A DNA stretch of 64,000 nucleotides from Burkholderia mayonis (GCF_001523745.2 NZ_CP013386.1:3224001-3288000), one strand, 5' to 3'; counted from the stretch's first letter, positions 36,956-45,902 are shown. Notes: generated by a model not told the origin, from the letters alone. Made by a program: numbers and translations.

Positions 36956-38827
36956 TTAAACCTCTTCCGCCGCCGCGCCGTCGGCCGCCGCGCGCTGCTG
37001 CTGCAGCGCCCACATCTGCGCATAGAGGCCGTCTGCGCGCAGCAGCTCGGCATGCGTGCCGCGCTCGACGATACGCCCGTGGTCCATCACGATGATCTGG
37101 TCCGCGTGCACGACGGTCGACAGCCGGTGCGCGATCACGAGCGTCGTCCGGTGCCGCGCGATCTGCTCGAGCTCGTGCTGGATCGCGCGCTCGGAACGCG
37201 AATCGAGCGCCGACGTCGCTTCGTCGAACACGAGGATCGGCGGGTTCTTCAGGATCGTCCGCGCGATCGCGACGCGCTGCTTCTCGCCGCCCGACAGCTT
37301 GAGCCCGCGCTCGCCGACGGGCGTGTCATAGCCCTTCGGCAGACTTTCGATGAACGTGTGGATGTGCGCGGCGCGCGCGGCCGCGATCACCTCGTCGCGC
37401 GTCGCCGACGGCCGGCCGTACGCGATGTTGTAGTAGATCGTGTCGTTGAAGAGCACCGTGTCCTGCGGCACGATGCCGATCGACGCGCGCAGCGAATCCT
37501 GCTTCACGTCGCGGATGTCCTGGCCGTCGATCGTGATCGCGCCGCCCGTCGCGCGACCGAGATCGTAGAAGCGGAACAAGAGGCGCGACAGTGTCGACTT
37601 GCCCGAGCCGCTGTGGCCGACGACCGCGGTCGTCGAGCCCGCTTCGATCGTGAAATCGACGTCGTGCAGGATCTGCCGCGCCGGCTCGTAGCTGAAATTC
37701 ACCCGTTCGAAGCGCACCTGCGCGCCGTTCACCTTCAGCGCGGGCGCGCCGGGCGCGTCGTCGACTTCGCGCGCGGCCGACAGCAGCCCGAACATCCGGT
37801 CCATGTCGGTCAGGCTCTGCTTCAGCTCGCGGTAGACGACGCCCAGGAAGTTGAGCGGAATGTACAACTGCAGCATGAAGGTGTTGATGAGGACGAGGTC
37901 GCCGAGCGTGAGCTTGCCCGCGAGCACGCCCTGCGTCGCGCGCCACAGGATGAACACGAGCCCCGCGCCGATGATCGCCTGCTGGCCGAAGTTGAGAAAC
38001 GACAGCGAGTTCTGCGAACGGATCGCCGCCTTGCGGTAGCGCTTCAGGTTCTCGTCGTAGCGCTGCGTTTCCCACTCCTCGTTGCCGAAATACTTGACCG
38101 TCTCATAGTTGATCAGCGAATCGATCGCACGCGAGTTCGCACGCGAATCGAGCTCGTTCATCGTGCGGCGGAAATGCGTGCGCCACTCGGTCACCTTCAC
38201 GGTGAACACGATGTACGCGACGAGCGCCGCGAACGTCACGTACGCGTAATACGCTTCGTACTTGACGGCGAAGAAGCCGAGCACGAGCCCCACTTCGACG
38301 AGCGTCGGCAGGATGCTGTACAGCGAATACGAGATTAATTGCTGGATGCCGCGCGTGCCGCGCTCGATGTCGCGCGACATGCCGCCCGTCTGCCGTTCGA
38401 GGTGAAAGCGCAGCGACAGGCCGTGCAGATGCCGGAACACCTGCAGCGCGAGCCGCCGCACTGCGCTCTCCGTCACCTTCGAGAACAGGATTTCGCGCAA
38501 TTCGGTGAAGAGCGACGTCGATAGACGCACGAACGCGTACGCGACCACGAGGAGCCCCACGCCGCCCGCGAGCACGATGCTCGCCGACTGCTCGGCGCGG
38601 CCGAGCGCGGTCAGATGCTGGACGGCGGCGAGACTGTCGACGATCCGCTTCATCACGACGGGCACGCCGAGGCTCGCGACCTTCGCGCCGATCAGGCACG
38701 TGAGCGCGAACGCGACGCGCCACTTGTAGGCGGTCAGGTACGGCAGCAGCGAGCGGATCGTCTGCCAGTCGTTGCGCGGCCCGGTCGCGATGGGCGCGGG
38801 CTCGGAAGAAGCGGGATAGCGGCGCAT
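36956..38827 (-). CDS. Atm1/HMT1-type ABC exporter (fused membrane and ATPase domains)
   Basis: The 623-residue half-transporter has six membrane helices at about 40-330, then an ATPase domain. Walker A is GHSGSGKS, the signature LSGGEKQRVAIAR and Walker B ILVFDEATSALD. The segment NYETVKYFGNEEWETQRYDE (in part) and SLSFLNFGQQAI is diagnostic of the Atm1/ABCB7 branch, which exports glutathione-linked species (persulfide or metal-glutathione complexes), rather than the lipid flippase MsbA. It functions as a homodimer in the inner membrane. ATG at 38827 is the first start consistent with the domain; the ribosome binding site is weak. It is convergent with murU. Confidence 0.92.
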   Translation of the reverse strand: MRRYPASSEPAPIATGPRNDWQTIRSLLPYLTAYKWRVAFALTCLIGAKVASLGVPVVMKRIVDSLAAVQHLTALGRAEQSASIVLAGGVGLLVVAYAFVRLSTSLFTELREILFSKVTESAVRRLALQVFRHLHGLSLRFHLERQTGGMSRDIERGTRGIQQLISYSLYSILPTLVEVGLVLGFFAVKYEAYYAYVTFAALVAYIVFTVKVTEWRTHFRRTMNELDSRANSRAIDSLINYETVKYFGNEEWETQRYDENLKRYRKAAIRSQNSLSFLNFGQQAIIGAGLVFILWRATQGVLAGKLTLGDLVLINTFMLQLYIPLNFLGVVYRELKQSLTDMDRMFGLLSAAREVDDAPGAPALKVNGAQVRFERVNFSYEPARQILHDVDFTIEAGSTTAVVGHSGSGKSTLSRLLFRFYDLGRATGGAITIDGQDIRDVKQDSLRASIGIVPQDTVLFNDTIYYNIAYGRPSATRDEVIAAARAAHIHTFIESLPKGYDTPVGERGLKLSGGEKQRVAIARTILKNPPILVFDEATSALDSRSERAIQHELEQIARHRTTLVIAHRLSTVVHADQIIVMDHGRIVERGTHAELLRADGLYAQMWALQQQRAAADGAAAEEV

Positions 38828-38985
38828 GGGGGAGTTCGTGGGTTCGCTTCGTCGGTGAAAGTATGCGTTTCGGGTTCGCACGGCCGGCGTCGGTGCGACG
38901 CAGGGGCGCGGCGCGCGCGAATCGCGCGTCGGCGGCCATCTGCATCCGCCGTCCCGGCCGCCGCATGGCGATCGGTCTCGAGCCG

Positions 38986-39017
38986 GCTGGCTACGCCACG
39001 CGCGTCGCGTAGCCAGC
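38986..39017. other. 11-bp perfect hairpin in intergenic DNA
   Basis: GCTGGCTACGC (38986-38996) pairs with GCGTAGCCAGC (39007-39017) around a 10-base loop. There is no T-tract. It could be a protein-binding dyad or an mRNA leader structure of the ABC gene. Confidence 0.5.
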
Positions 39018-39068
39018 TGGCGGCGCGAATCGCGCGACGAAATACCCGACGGACTGCCGGCGCGTTCC

Positions 39069-39152
39069 GGTCCATGCGGCACGGCGGACGTTGAGCTGCC
39101 CGCCCGGCTCGGCCCATGCGGCTTGGGCGACGCAATTCTGCCCGCCCGGCCC
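39069..39152 (+). repeat. Two diverged 42-bp tandem units
   Basis: Units 39069-39110 and 39111-39152 agree at 31 of 42 positions. Both contain CCATGCGGC near the start and CTGCCCGCCCGGC at the end. They look like an old tandem duplication upstream of the thioesterase promoter. Confidence 0.55.
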
Positions 39153-39297
39153 GGCCCCAATCCACACTTTCTCGTACAATTTCAGAACTTTGTATTCTCG
39201 CAGAAGCCGGTTCGCGCCGCTGCGCGCCGCCTCGCCCGCGGCGGCGCGCGAAATCGCGCAAGCCGGCCGCTTTTCTTACAAGATGGAAGCTTCAACC

Positions 39298-39696
39298 ATG
39301 ACCGATTCGCCCCTGCAACTCCCGCAAAAACCGCCCGCGCTGCGCGTCGTGCCGCAACCGTCCGACGCGAACGTCCACGGCGACGTATTCGGCGGCTGGA
39401 TCATGGCGCAGGTCGACATCGCGGGCTCGATCCCGGCGTGCCGCCGCGCGAACGGCCGGGTCGCGACGGTCGCGGTCAATTCTTTCCTGTTCAAGCAGCC
39501 GGTGTTCGTCGGCGATCTGCTGAGCTTCTACGCGAGCATCGTCAAGACGGGCAACACGTCGGTGACGGTCGACGTCGAGGTTTACGCACAGCGGATGAGT
39601 CTGATGAGCGAAATCGTCAAGGTGACCGAAGCGACCCTCACCTACGTCGCGACCGACGCCGATCGCCGCCCGCGGGCGCTGCCGCCGCTCGAATAA
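39298..39696 (+). CDS. Acyl-CoA thioesterase (YciA-like hotdog protein)
   Basis: The 132-residue protein has one hotdog domain. It contains the block DANVHGDVFGGWIMAQVDIAG (in part), with the catalytic Asp of the YciA/BACH group, and VNSFLFKQPVFVGDLLSFYA (in part). Such enzymes hydrolyse acyl-CoA in the cytosol and buffer the CoA pool; chain-length preference is unknown. ATG at 39298 has GGAAG eight bases upstream. An in-frame ATG at 39283 overlaps that site and is less likely. The gene is isolated and convergent with the next one. Confidence 0.9.
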   Translation: MTDSPLQLPQKPPALRVVPQPSDANVHGDVFGGWIMAQVDIAGSIPACRRANGRVATVAVNSFLFKQPVFVGDLLSFYASIVKTGNTSVTVDVEVYAQRMSLMSEIVKVTEATLTYVATDADRRPRALPPLE

Positions 39697-39768
39697 GCGC
39701 GGCTGCGCGTCGCATCCGGCGCCCGCGCGCGAACGGCGGGGCAACGCGCGTGGCGCCGCCTCGCCCGC

Positions 39769-40248
39769 TCAATGCGCGGAGAGGCCGAACTCGCGCATCG
39801 CGGGGATGAAGTCGTGGTTGAGCTTCGGCTTGCGCGACAGCTTCGCGAGCACGTAGCGTTGAAACGGCGTGAGCGTCGCCCACTGCGCGGCCGACGGCGC
39901 CTGCAGCCCGGCCAGCCCGCTCTGCGCGACGAGCGCATCCGGCACCGCATCGGCGCTGCGCCAGGCCGGATGCTCGTCCGGCTGGAACCAGCTCGGCTCA
40001 ACGTTCGCGTGCGTACGCAGCATCTCGAACAGCGCATGATCGAAGTTCGGCTCGATCACGACGTCTTCGTCGGCCGGAAAGCGCGCGAGCAGCTTGCGAT
40101 CCTCGATCGGCAGCATCTGCCATTGCTCGAGCGAGATCCGCAGCCCGAAGCGGTCGAGGTTGAAACGGACGATCATCGGAATGTAGGTCAGATCCTCCGA
40201 CGATACGACTTCGAAATTGAACAGCAACGGCGCGTCGCTCAGTCCCAT
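39769..40248 (-). CDS. Nitrate-reductase-associated protein family (uncharacterised)
   Basis: The 159-residue protein matches, by recall, the small family named for its proximity to nitrate reductase genes. Its features are FNFEVVSSEDLTYIPMIVR (in part), FGLRISLEQWQMLP and TPFQRYVLAKLSRK. There are no cysteines, signal peptide or membrane segments, and its molecular role is unknown. The start is set at ATG 40248; GTG codons at 40260 and 40278 could extend it by four or ten residues. It is divergent from fdhD, 134 bases away, which also points to molybdoenzyme biology. Confidence 0.75.
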   Translation of the reverse strand: MGLSDAPLLFNFEVVSSEDLTYIPMIVRFNLDRFGLRISLEQWQMLPIEDRKLLARFPADEDVVIEPNFDHALFEMLRTHANVEPSWFQPDEHPAWRSADAVPDALVAQSGLAGLQAPSAAQWATLTPFQRYVLAKLSRKPKLNHDFIPAMREFGLSAH

Positions 40249-40382
40249 GTTTGCACCCACTATGACGTTTGCCGGCACATTTGGCCTGTCTGGAGTATTT
40301 TAGAACCTTCGCGGGCGACGGGCGTGCCGCCGGACGCCGCGCCCCGCTCGTCCGCCCCGTCCAATCGAAGGAGTAGTCCCCC

Positions 40383-41207
40383 GTGAGTCTGTCCGAAACC
40401 GTCGAACCCAGCGGCATCGTCGAGCTCGCGGTGCGCAGGCGGCGCGGCGACGCGGTCGAAGCGACCGTCGACCACGTCGGCCAGGAATGGCCCGTCGCGC
40501 TCGTGTTCAACGGCATCTCGCACGCGGTGATGATGTGCACGCCACGCGATCTGGAAGCGTTCGCGGTCGGCTTCGCGGTGTCGGAAGGCATCGTCGAGCG
40601 CGGCAGCGACGTGAAGGACATCGAAGTCGTGCTGCACGGCGACGCGCCGCTGCCGCACGCCGAAGTGCAGCTCACGGTCGTCCAGCAGGCGTTCGCCGCG
40701 CTGAAGGAGAAGCGCCGCGCGCTCGCGGGGCGCACCGGCTGCGGCGTGTGCGGCATCGAGAGTATCGATCTGCTCGATCTCGTGCCGGAACGCGTGCCGG
40801 ATACCGGCTTTCTCGCGCGCATCGCGCCGGATGCGATCGCACGCGCGGCGCGCGATCTCCCCGCCCATCAGGTGCTCACGCGGCAGACGGGCGGGCTGCA
40901 CGCGGCCGCGTGGTGCGACGCATCGGGCGCGATCGTCCACGCGTTCGAGGACATCGGCCGCCACAACGCGCTCGACAAGCTGATCGGCACGCTCACGCTC
41001 GAACGCGCCGACATGACGAACGGCTTCGTCTTCCTGTCGAGCCGCGCGAGCTACGAGCTCGTGCGCAAGTCCGCGCGCGTCGGCATTCCGATGGTCGCGA
41101 CGATCTCCGCGCCGTCGTCGCTCGCGATCGAAATCGCGCGGCAAGCCGGGCTGCGGCTCGTGAGCTTCTGCCGCGAAGCGGGCTACGTCGACTACGGCTC
41201 CGCTTAG
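40383..41207 (+). CDS. fdhD: Formate dehydrogenase sulfurtransferase FdhD
   Basis: FdhD passes sulfur from a cysteine desulfurase to the molybdenum cofactor and is required for formate dehydrogenase activity. The 274-residue protein has the redox pair in TGCGVCGIES, as well as HAVMMCTPRDLEAFAVGF (in part) and FEDIGRHNALDKLIG. The start is GTG at 40383 with AAGGAG nine bases upstream. No formate dehydrogenase subunit genes are in the window, so the partner enzyme is encoded elsewhere. Confidence 0.96.
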   Translation: MSLSETVEPSGIVELAVRRRRGDAVEATVDHVGQEWPVALVFNGISHAVMMCTPRDLEAFAVGFAVSEGIVERGSDVKDIEVVLHGDAPLPHAEVQLTVVQQAFAALKEKRRALAGRTGCGVCGIESIDLLDLVPERVPDTGFLARIAPDAIARAARDLPAHQVLTRQTGGLHAAAWCDASGAIVHAFEDIGRHNALDKLIGTLTLERADMTNGFVFLSSRASYELVRKSARVGIPMVATISAPSSLAIEIARQAGLRLVSFCREAGYVDYGSA

Positions 41208-41225
41208 CGCGCCGCCGCATCGATG

Positions 41226-41259
41226 GGCGTGCGGCGGAAGCGGCACACCGCCGCACGCC
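41226..41259. terminator. Stem-loop between convergent fdhD and enoyl-CoA hydratase genes
   Basis: GGCGTGCGGCGG (41226-41237) pairs perfectly with CCGCCGCACGCC (41248-41259) around a 10-base loop. It lies in the 71-bp gap between the two stops. There is no T-tract, so it may act as a bidirectional Rho-assisted terminator or 3' stabiliser. Confidence 0.6.
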
Positions 41260-41278
41260 GCCGCGTTTGCGTTCGCGT

Positions 41279-42043
41279 TCAGTCGAACTGCCGGAAGTCC
41301 GGCTTGCGCTTCTCGAAGAACGCAGTGATCGCCTCGCGCACTTCGGGCGAGCGCAGCATCCGGCCGAACTGGTCGCCTTCTTCCGACATCCGCGCGGCGA
41401 CGTCCGCGCCGCCCCCCTTCTTGAGGAACGCCTTCGTCGCGCGCAGCGACGATGCCGGCAGCGCGACGAGCTTCGCCGCCTGCTCCGCGGCGAACGCGTC
41501 GAGATCCGCGGCGGGCAGCACGCGGTTCACGAGGCCGATCCGGTGCGCTTCGAGCGCGTCGAACGGCTCGCCGAGCAGGAGCTTCTCGGCCGCGACCTGA
41601 TGGCCGGCAAGACGCGGCAGCAGCAGGCTCGACGCCGCCTCGGGACACAGTCCGAGCTGCGCGAACGGCAGCGAGAGCTGCGCGGTGTCGGCCGCGTAGA
41701 CGAGATCGCAGTGCAGCAGCATCGTCACGCCGATGCCGACCGCGACGCCGGAAACCGCCGCGATGACCGGCTTCTGCGCGCTCGCGATCTGGCGCAGAAA
41801 CTGGAACACGGGTGCGTTCTCGTCCTTCGGCGGCGCCTTCATGAAGTCGTCGAGATCGTTGCCCGCGCTGAAGTTGCCGTCGCTGCCGCGAATCACGATC
41901 GCGCGCACCGACTTGTCATCCTGCGCCGCCGCGAGCGCATCGGCCATCGCCTGGTACATCGCCGCGGTGATCGCGTTCTTTTTCGCGGGGCGCGCGAGCG
42001 TGATCGTCAGCACGCCGCCTGCGTTTTCGATCTGGATATCCAT
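41279..42043 (-). CDS. Enoyl-CoA hydratase/isomerase family protein
   Basis: The 254-residue protein is a crotonase-fold enzyme. The oxyanion-hole blocks are GNFSAGNDLDDF and SGVAVGIGVTMLLHCDLVYA (in part), and LGLCPEAASSLLLPRLAG carries the acidic catalytic position. It probably hydrates enoyl-CoA or isomerises a dienoyl-CoA in the beta-oxidation set with which it is clustered. ATG at 42043 has GGAG nine bases upstream; ATGs at 42058 and 42070 lack a site. A strong terminator separates it from the thiolase gene, so it probably has its own promoter in the 42044-42080 region or depends on read-through. Confidence 0.9.
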   Translation of the reverse strand: MDIQIENAGGVLTITLARPAKKNAITAAMYQAMADALAAAQDDKSVRAIVIRGSDGNFSAGNDLDDFMKAPPKDENAPVFQFLRQIASAQKPVIAAVSGVAVGIGVTMLLHCDLVYAADTAQLSLPFAQLGLCPEAASSLLLPRLAGHQVAAEKLLLGEPFDALEAHRIGLVNRVLPAADLDAFAAEQAAKLVALPASSLRATKAFLKKGGGADVAARMSEEGDQFGRMLRSPEVREAITAFFEKRKPDFRQFD

Positions 42044-42078
42044 CTGAGCCGTCTCCATGGCTGTTTTCATTCGATAAA

Positions 42079-42117
42079 CAAAAAAAACGGTGCGCGAGCT
42101 GGTCGCCCGCGCACCGT
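42079..42117 (-). terminator. Rho-independent terminator after the thiolase gene
   Basis: On the minus strand ACGGTGCGCG (42117-42108) pairs with CGCGCACCGT (42096-42087) around 11 bases, followed by a run of eight T (42086-42079). It is a textbook terminator 23 bases after the thiolase stop. Confidence 0.93.
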
Positions 42118-42139
42118 CGTCATGCGTCGCGCGCTCCGA

Positions 42140-43339
42140 TCAGAGCCGCTCGATGATGCCTGCCGCACCCATGCCGGTCCCGACGCACATCGTCACCATC
42201 CCGTACTTCAGGTTGCGACGACGCAGGCCGTGCACGACGGTCGCCGCGCGAATCGCGCCCGTCGCGCCGAGCGGGTGGCCGAGCGCGATCGCGCCGCCGA
42301 TCGGGTTGACCTTCGACGGATCGAGGCCGAGATCGCGCATCACCGCCAGCGATTGCGCGGCGAATGCTTCGTTCAGCTCGATCCAGTCGAGATCGTCCTG
42401 CTTCAGGCCCGCCGCCTTCAGCGCGGCCGGAATCGCTTCCTTCGGGCCGATGCCCATGATCTCCGGCGGCACGCCGCGCACGGCAAAGCTGACGAAGCGC
42501 GCGAGCGGCGTCAGGTTGAACTGCTTGAGCACCTTCTCCGACACGACGAGGAGCGCGCCCGAGCCGTCCGATGTCTGCGAGCTGTTGCCCGCCGTCACCG
42601 AGCCCTTGTTCGCGAACACCGCGCGCAGCTTCGCGAGGCCTTCGATCGACGTGTCCGCACGCGGGCCTTCGTCGATCGCGATCTCGCGCGTCTTCGTCTC
42701 GATCTCGCCCGTCGCGAGATTCGGGAAGCGCTCGATGATCGTGTACGGCGCGATCTCGTCCTTGAACTCGCCCGCCTGCTGCGCGGCGAGCGCCTTCCTG
42801 TGCGACTCGACCGAGAACGCGTCCTGGTCTTCGCGGCTCACCTTCCACTGCTCGGCGACGCGCTCGGCGGTCAGGCCCATCCCGTAGGCAATGCCGACGT
42901 CTTCGTTGCGATCGAAGATGTGCGGCGACATCGACGGCTTGTTGCCCATCATCGGCACCATGCTCATCGATTCGACGCCGGCCGCGAGGAGCGCGTCCGA
43001 TTCGCCGACGCGAATGCGGTCCGCCGCCATCGCGAGCGCGGTGATGCCCGATGCGCAGAAGCGGTTCACCGTCACGCCGCCGACCGTGTTCGGCAGGCCC
43101 GCGAGCAGCGCGCCCATCCGCGCGACGTTCAGGCCCTGCTCTGCCTCGGGGATCGCGCAGCCGACGATCGCGTCTTCGATCAGCTTCGTGTCGAATTCCG
43201 GCACCTGCGCGATCGCCGACTTGATCGCGTGGACGAGCAGCTCGTCCGGGCGCGTGTTCTTGAATGCACCGCGGGGCGCCTTGCCGATCGGCGTGCGGCT
43301 TGCGGCGACGATGTATGCGTCTTGCAGTTGTTTGCTCAT
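42140..43339 (-). CDS. Acetyl-CoA C-acyltransferase (3-ketoacyl-CoA thiolase)
   Basis: The 399-residue thiolase carries the acylated cysteine in NRFCASGITAL, the histidine in GGAIALGHPLGATGA and the second cysteine in CVGTGMGAAG. It cleaves 3-ketoacyl-CoA to acetyl-CoA and a shortened acyl-CoA, the last step of beta-oxidation, and is the functional partner of the upstream FadB-type protein. It lies 127 bases downstream of fadB on the same strand, with two copies of a 43-bp repeat in the gap, and ends at a strong terminator. Confidence 0.95.
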   Translation of the reverse strand: MSKQLQDAYIVAASRTPIGKAPRGAFKNTRPDELLVHAIKSAIAQVPEFDTKLIEDAIVGCAIPEAEQGLNVARMGALLAGLPNTVGGVTVNRFCASGITALAMAADRIRVGESDALLAAGVESMSMVPMMGNKPSMSPHIFDRNEDVGIAYGMGLTAERVAEQWKVSREDQDAFSVESHRKALAAQQAGEFKDEIAPYTIIERFPNLATGEIETKTREIAIDEGPRADTSIEGLAKLRAVFANKGSVTAGNSSQTSDGSGALLVVSEKVLKQFNLTPLARFVSFAVRGVPPEIMGIGPKEAIPAALKAAGLKQDDLDWIELNEAFAAQSLAVMRDLGLDPSKVNPIGGAIALGHPLGATGAIRAATVVHGLRRRNLKYGMVTMCVGTGMGAAGIIERL

Positions 43340-43350
43340 TTGAGACTCCT

Positions 43351-43445
43351 GTCGACCAGAGTTGGCACTTCAGCGCTGACTCTGGTCCCATGCCCTTGGG
43401 CGGTCGATCGCAGTTAGCGCTGTGGCGCTTACTCTGCTCCCATGC
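43351..43445. repeat. Two 43-bp intergenic repeat units between fadB and the thiolase gene
   Basis: Unit 1 (43351-43393) and unit 2 (43403-43445) match at 33 of 43 positions. Both begin GTCGA and end CCCATGC. A third copy lies inverted at 63624-63666 and matches unit 1 at 34 of 43. The units are non-coding and lie just upstream of minus-strand genes. Confidence 0.8.
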
Positions 43446-43466
43446 AAAGTTGTCCGCTCGGCTCGC

Positions 43467-45902
43467 TCAGTTGCGAACCGGCTTGCCGGTCTGCAACATG
43501 CCCATGATCCGTTCCTGCGTCTTCTGCGTGCCGAGCAGCTCAACGAACGCGCGACGCTCCAGCGCGAGCAGCCATTCCTCGTCGACCGTGCTGCCGGCTT
43601 CGACGTCGCCGCCGCAAACCGCCTCGGCGATCCGGCTCGCGATCAGGAAATCGTGGTCGCTAATGAAGCGGCCGTCGCGCATGTTGACGAGCTGCGCCTT
43701 GATGGTGGCGATCGCCGAGCGGCCGGCCACCGGGATTTCCTTCGCCTTCAGCGGCGCGCGGTAGCCCGCCGCCGCGAGGCCGCGCGCTTCCTTCTTCGCG
43801 ATGTCGAGCAGTTCGAACACGTTGAACACGATCGTGTCCGACGGCTTCACGTAGCCCATCGCGCGCGCCTCGTGCGCGGACATCGACACCTTCGCCATCG
43901 CCGCGTTCTCGAACGACTTCGTCAGGAACTTGAGCAGCTCGCTCGTCAGGCCCGCCGCCGTCGCCGCGTCCGCCGCGCGCAGCGCCGCTTCCTTCAGGCC
44001 GCCGCCCGCCGGCACGAGGCCGACGCCGACTTCGACGAGGCCGATGTAGCTCTCGACGTGCACGACGCGCTTCGCGCTATGCAGCATCAGCTCGCAGCCG
44101 CCGCCGAGCGCCAGGCCCGACACCGCCGCGACGACCGGTACGTTCGCGTACTTGACGCGCAGCATGCCTTCCTGGAACTTCTTCACGAACGGCTCGATGC
44201 CCTTCGCGCCGCCCATCATGAACGCGGGCATCGCCTCTTCGAGGTTCGCGCCGGCGGAGAACGGGCCGCCCGGGTTGCCGAGCTTGAGCGACGTCGGCTG
44301 CCAGATCACGACGCCCTTGTAGTCCTTCTCCGCGAGCTCGATCGCCTGCACGAGGCCGTCGATCACGCCCGGGCCGATCGTGTTCATCTTCGACTTGAAC
44401 GACACGATCACGACGTCGTCCTCGCCCGCACGGTCGTCGACCCACGCGCGCACCGAGTCGGTCTCGAACAGCGTCTTGCCGAACGTCTTCGGATCGTGGC
44501 CCGCTTCGCCGAGGAGCGGCGCGCGGAACACCTGCTTGCCGTAGACGGCGAGCGTCGAGCGCGGCGCGAAGCGCTTAGTCGCGGGCGACCACGAGCCTTC
44601 GGCCGTGTGCACGCCGCCCTGCTCGGCGACGACGCCTTCGAGCACCCACGCGGGCAGCGGCACGTTCGCGAGCGCCTTGCCGGCCGCGATGTCTTCCTGC
44701 ACCCACTCGGCGACCTGCTTCCAGCCCGCGGCCTGCCAGCCTTCGAACGGACCTTCGTTCCAGCCGAAGCCCCAGCGGATCGCGAGGTCGACGTCGCGCG
44801 CGTTGTCGGCGATCGATTCGAGGTGGAGCGCGATGTAGTGGAACACGTCACGGAAGATCGACCACAGGAACTGCGCGTGCGGATGCTCCGTCTCGCGCAA
44901 GAGCTTCAGGCGCTCCGCGGGCGGGCGCTTCAGGATGCGGCCGACGGTCTCGTCCGCCTTCGCGCCGGAGTCGACGTAGGCGCCCGTCTTCGCGTCAAGC
45001 ACCTTGATCGCCTTGCCTTCCTTCTTGTAGAAGCCGCCGCCCGTCTTCTGGCCGAGCGCGCCCTGTTCGACGAGCTTCGCGAGCACGGCGGGCGTCTTGT
45101 AGACCGGGAAAAACGGATCGTCGGCGAGATTGTCCTGCATCGTCTTGATCACGTGCGCCATCGTGTCGAGGCCGACCACGTCCGCCGTGCGGAACGTCGC
45201 CGACTTCGCGCGGCCGAGGCGGCTGCCCGTCAGGTCGTCGACTTCGTCGAAGCGCAGGCCGAACTTTTCGGCTTCGGTGATCACGGCGAGGATCGAGAAA
45301 ATGCCGACGCGATTCGCGATGAAGTTCGGCGTGTCCTTCGCGCGCACGACGCCCTTGCCGACGACGCTCGTCAGGAACGTCTCGAGCTGGTCGAGGATCT
45401 CGCCGCGCGTGTGCGTGGTCGGGATCAACTCGACCAAATGCATGTAGCGCGGCGGGTTGAAGAAGTGCACGCCGCAGAAGCGCGCCTTCAGTTCATCGGC
45501 GAAGCCATCGGACAGCGCCGTGATCGACAGGCCCGACGTGTTGGTCGCGAAGATCGCGTGCGAAGCGATGTGCGGCGCGACCTTCTTGTACAGGTCGTGC
45601 TTCCAGTCCATCCGCTCGGCGATCGCTTCGATCACGAGGTCGCATTCGGCGAGCTTCGCGATGTCGTCCTCGTAGTTCGCGGGTTCGAGGTACTTCGCGT
45701 CGTCCTTCACGCCGAACGGCGCGGGCGACAGCTTCTTCAGGTTCTCGATCGCCTTCAGCGCGATGCCGTTCTTCGGACCTTCCTTGGCGGGCAGATCGAA
45801 CAGCAGCACCGGCACGCGCGCATTGACGAGATGCGCGGCGATCTGCGCGCCCATCACGCCGGCGCCCAGCACGGCGACCTTGCGAATGTTGAAATTGCTC
45901 AC
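43467..45902 (-). CDS. 3-hydroxyacyl-CoA dehydrogenase / enoyl-CoA hydratase (FadB-type)
   Basis: The 811-residue bifunctional protein performs the hydration and dehydrogenation steps of beta-oxidation. Domain order is NAD-binding 3-hydroxyacyl-CoA dehydrogenase first (VAVLGAGVMGAQIAAHLVNA, in part, at about 9-28; FFNPPRYMHLVELI), then a second dehydrogenase C-domain. A crotonase hydratase domain is last (about 500-700, SGLALGGGCELMLH). This is the reverse of Escherichia coli FadB and typical of the betaproteobacterial type. It follows fadE on the same strand, and the thiolase follows it. Confidence 0.95.
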   Translation of the reverse strand: MSNFNIRKVAVLGAGVMGAQIAAHLVNARVPVLLFDLPAKEGPKNGIALKAIENLKKLSPAPFGVKDDAKYLEPANYEDDIAKLAECDLVIEAIAERMDWKHDLYKKVAPHIASHAIFATNTSGLSITALSDGFADELKARFCGVHFFNPPRYMHLVELIPTTHTRGEILDQLETFLTSVVGKGVVRAKDTPNFIANRVGIFSILAVITEAEKFGLRFDEVDDLTGSRLGRAKSATFRTADVVGLDTMAHVIKTMQDNLADDPFFPVYKTPAVLAKLVEQGALGQKTGGGFYKKEGKAIKVLDAKTGAYVDSGAKADETVGRILKRPPAERLKLLRETEHPHAQFLWSIFRDVFHYIALHLESIADNARDVDLAIRWGFGWNEGPFEGWQAAGWKQVAEWVQEDIAAGKALANVPLPAWVLEGVVAEQGGVHTAEGSWSPATKRFAPRSTLAVYGKQVFRAPLLGEAGHDPKTFGKTLFETDSVRAWVDDRAGEDDVVIVSFKSKMNTIGPGVIDGLVQAIELAEKDYKGVVIWQPTSLKLGNPGGPFSAGANLEEAMPAFMMGGAKGIEPFVKKFQEGMLRVKYANVPVVAAVSGLALGGGCELMLHSAKRVVHVESYIGLVEVGVGLVPAGGGLKEAALRAADAATAAGLTSELLKFLTKSFENAAMAKVSMSAHEARAMGYVKPSDTIVFNVFELLDIAKKEARGLAAAGYRAPLKAKEIPVAGRSAIATIKAQLVNMRDGRFISDHDFLIASRIAEAVCGGDVEAGSTVDEEWLLALERRAFVELLGTQKTQERIMGMLQTGKPVRN

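Larger units (their letters stand above)
38828..39297. other. 470-bp divergent gap between the ABC exporter and thioesterase genes
   Basis: No gene is supported. It contains an 11-bp hairpin (38986-39017) and two diverged 42-bp direct repeats (39069-39152). TACAAT at 39175-39180 is a candidate -10 for the thioesterase gene about 120 bases downstream. Confidence 0.55.

Noticed and set aside
43351..43445. CRISPR-like array from the 43-bp repeats
   Set aside because: There are only two diverged units with a 9-base spacer, no leader and no cas genes; it is better explained as a dispersed intergenic repeat.
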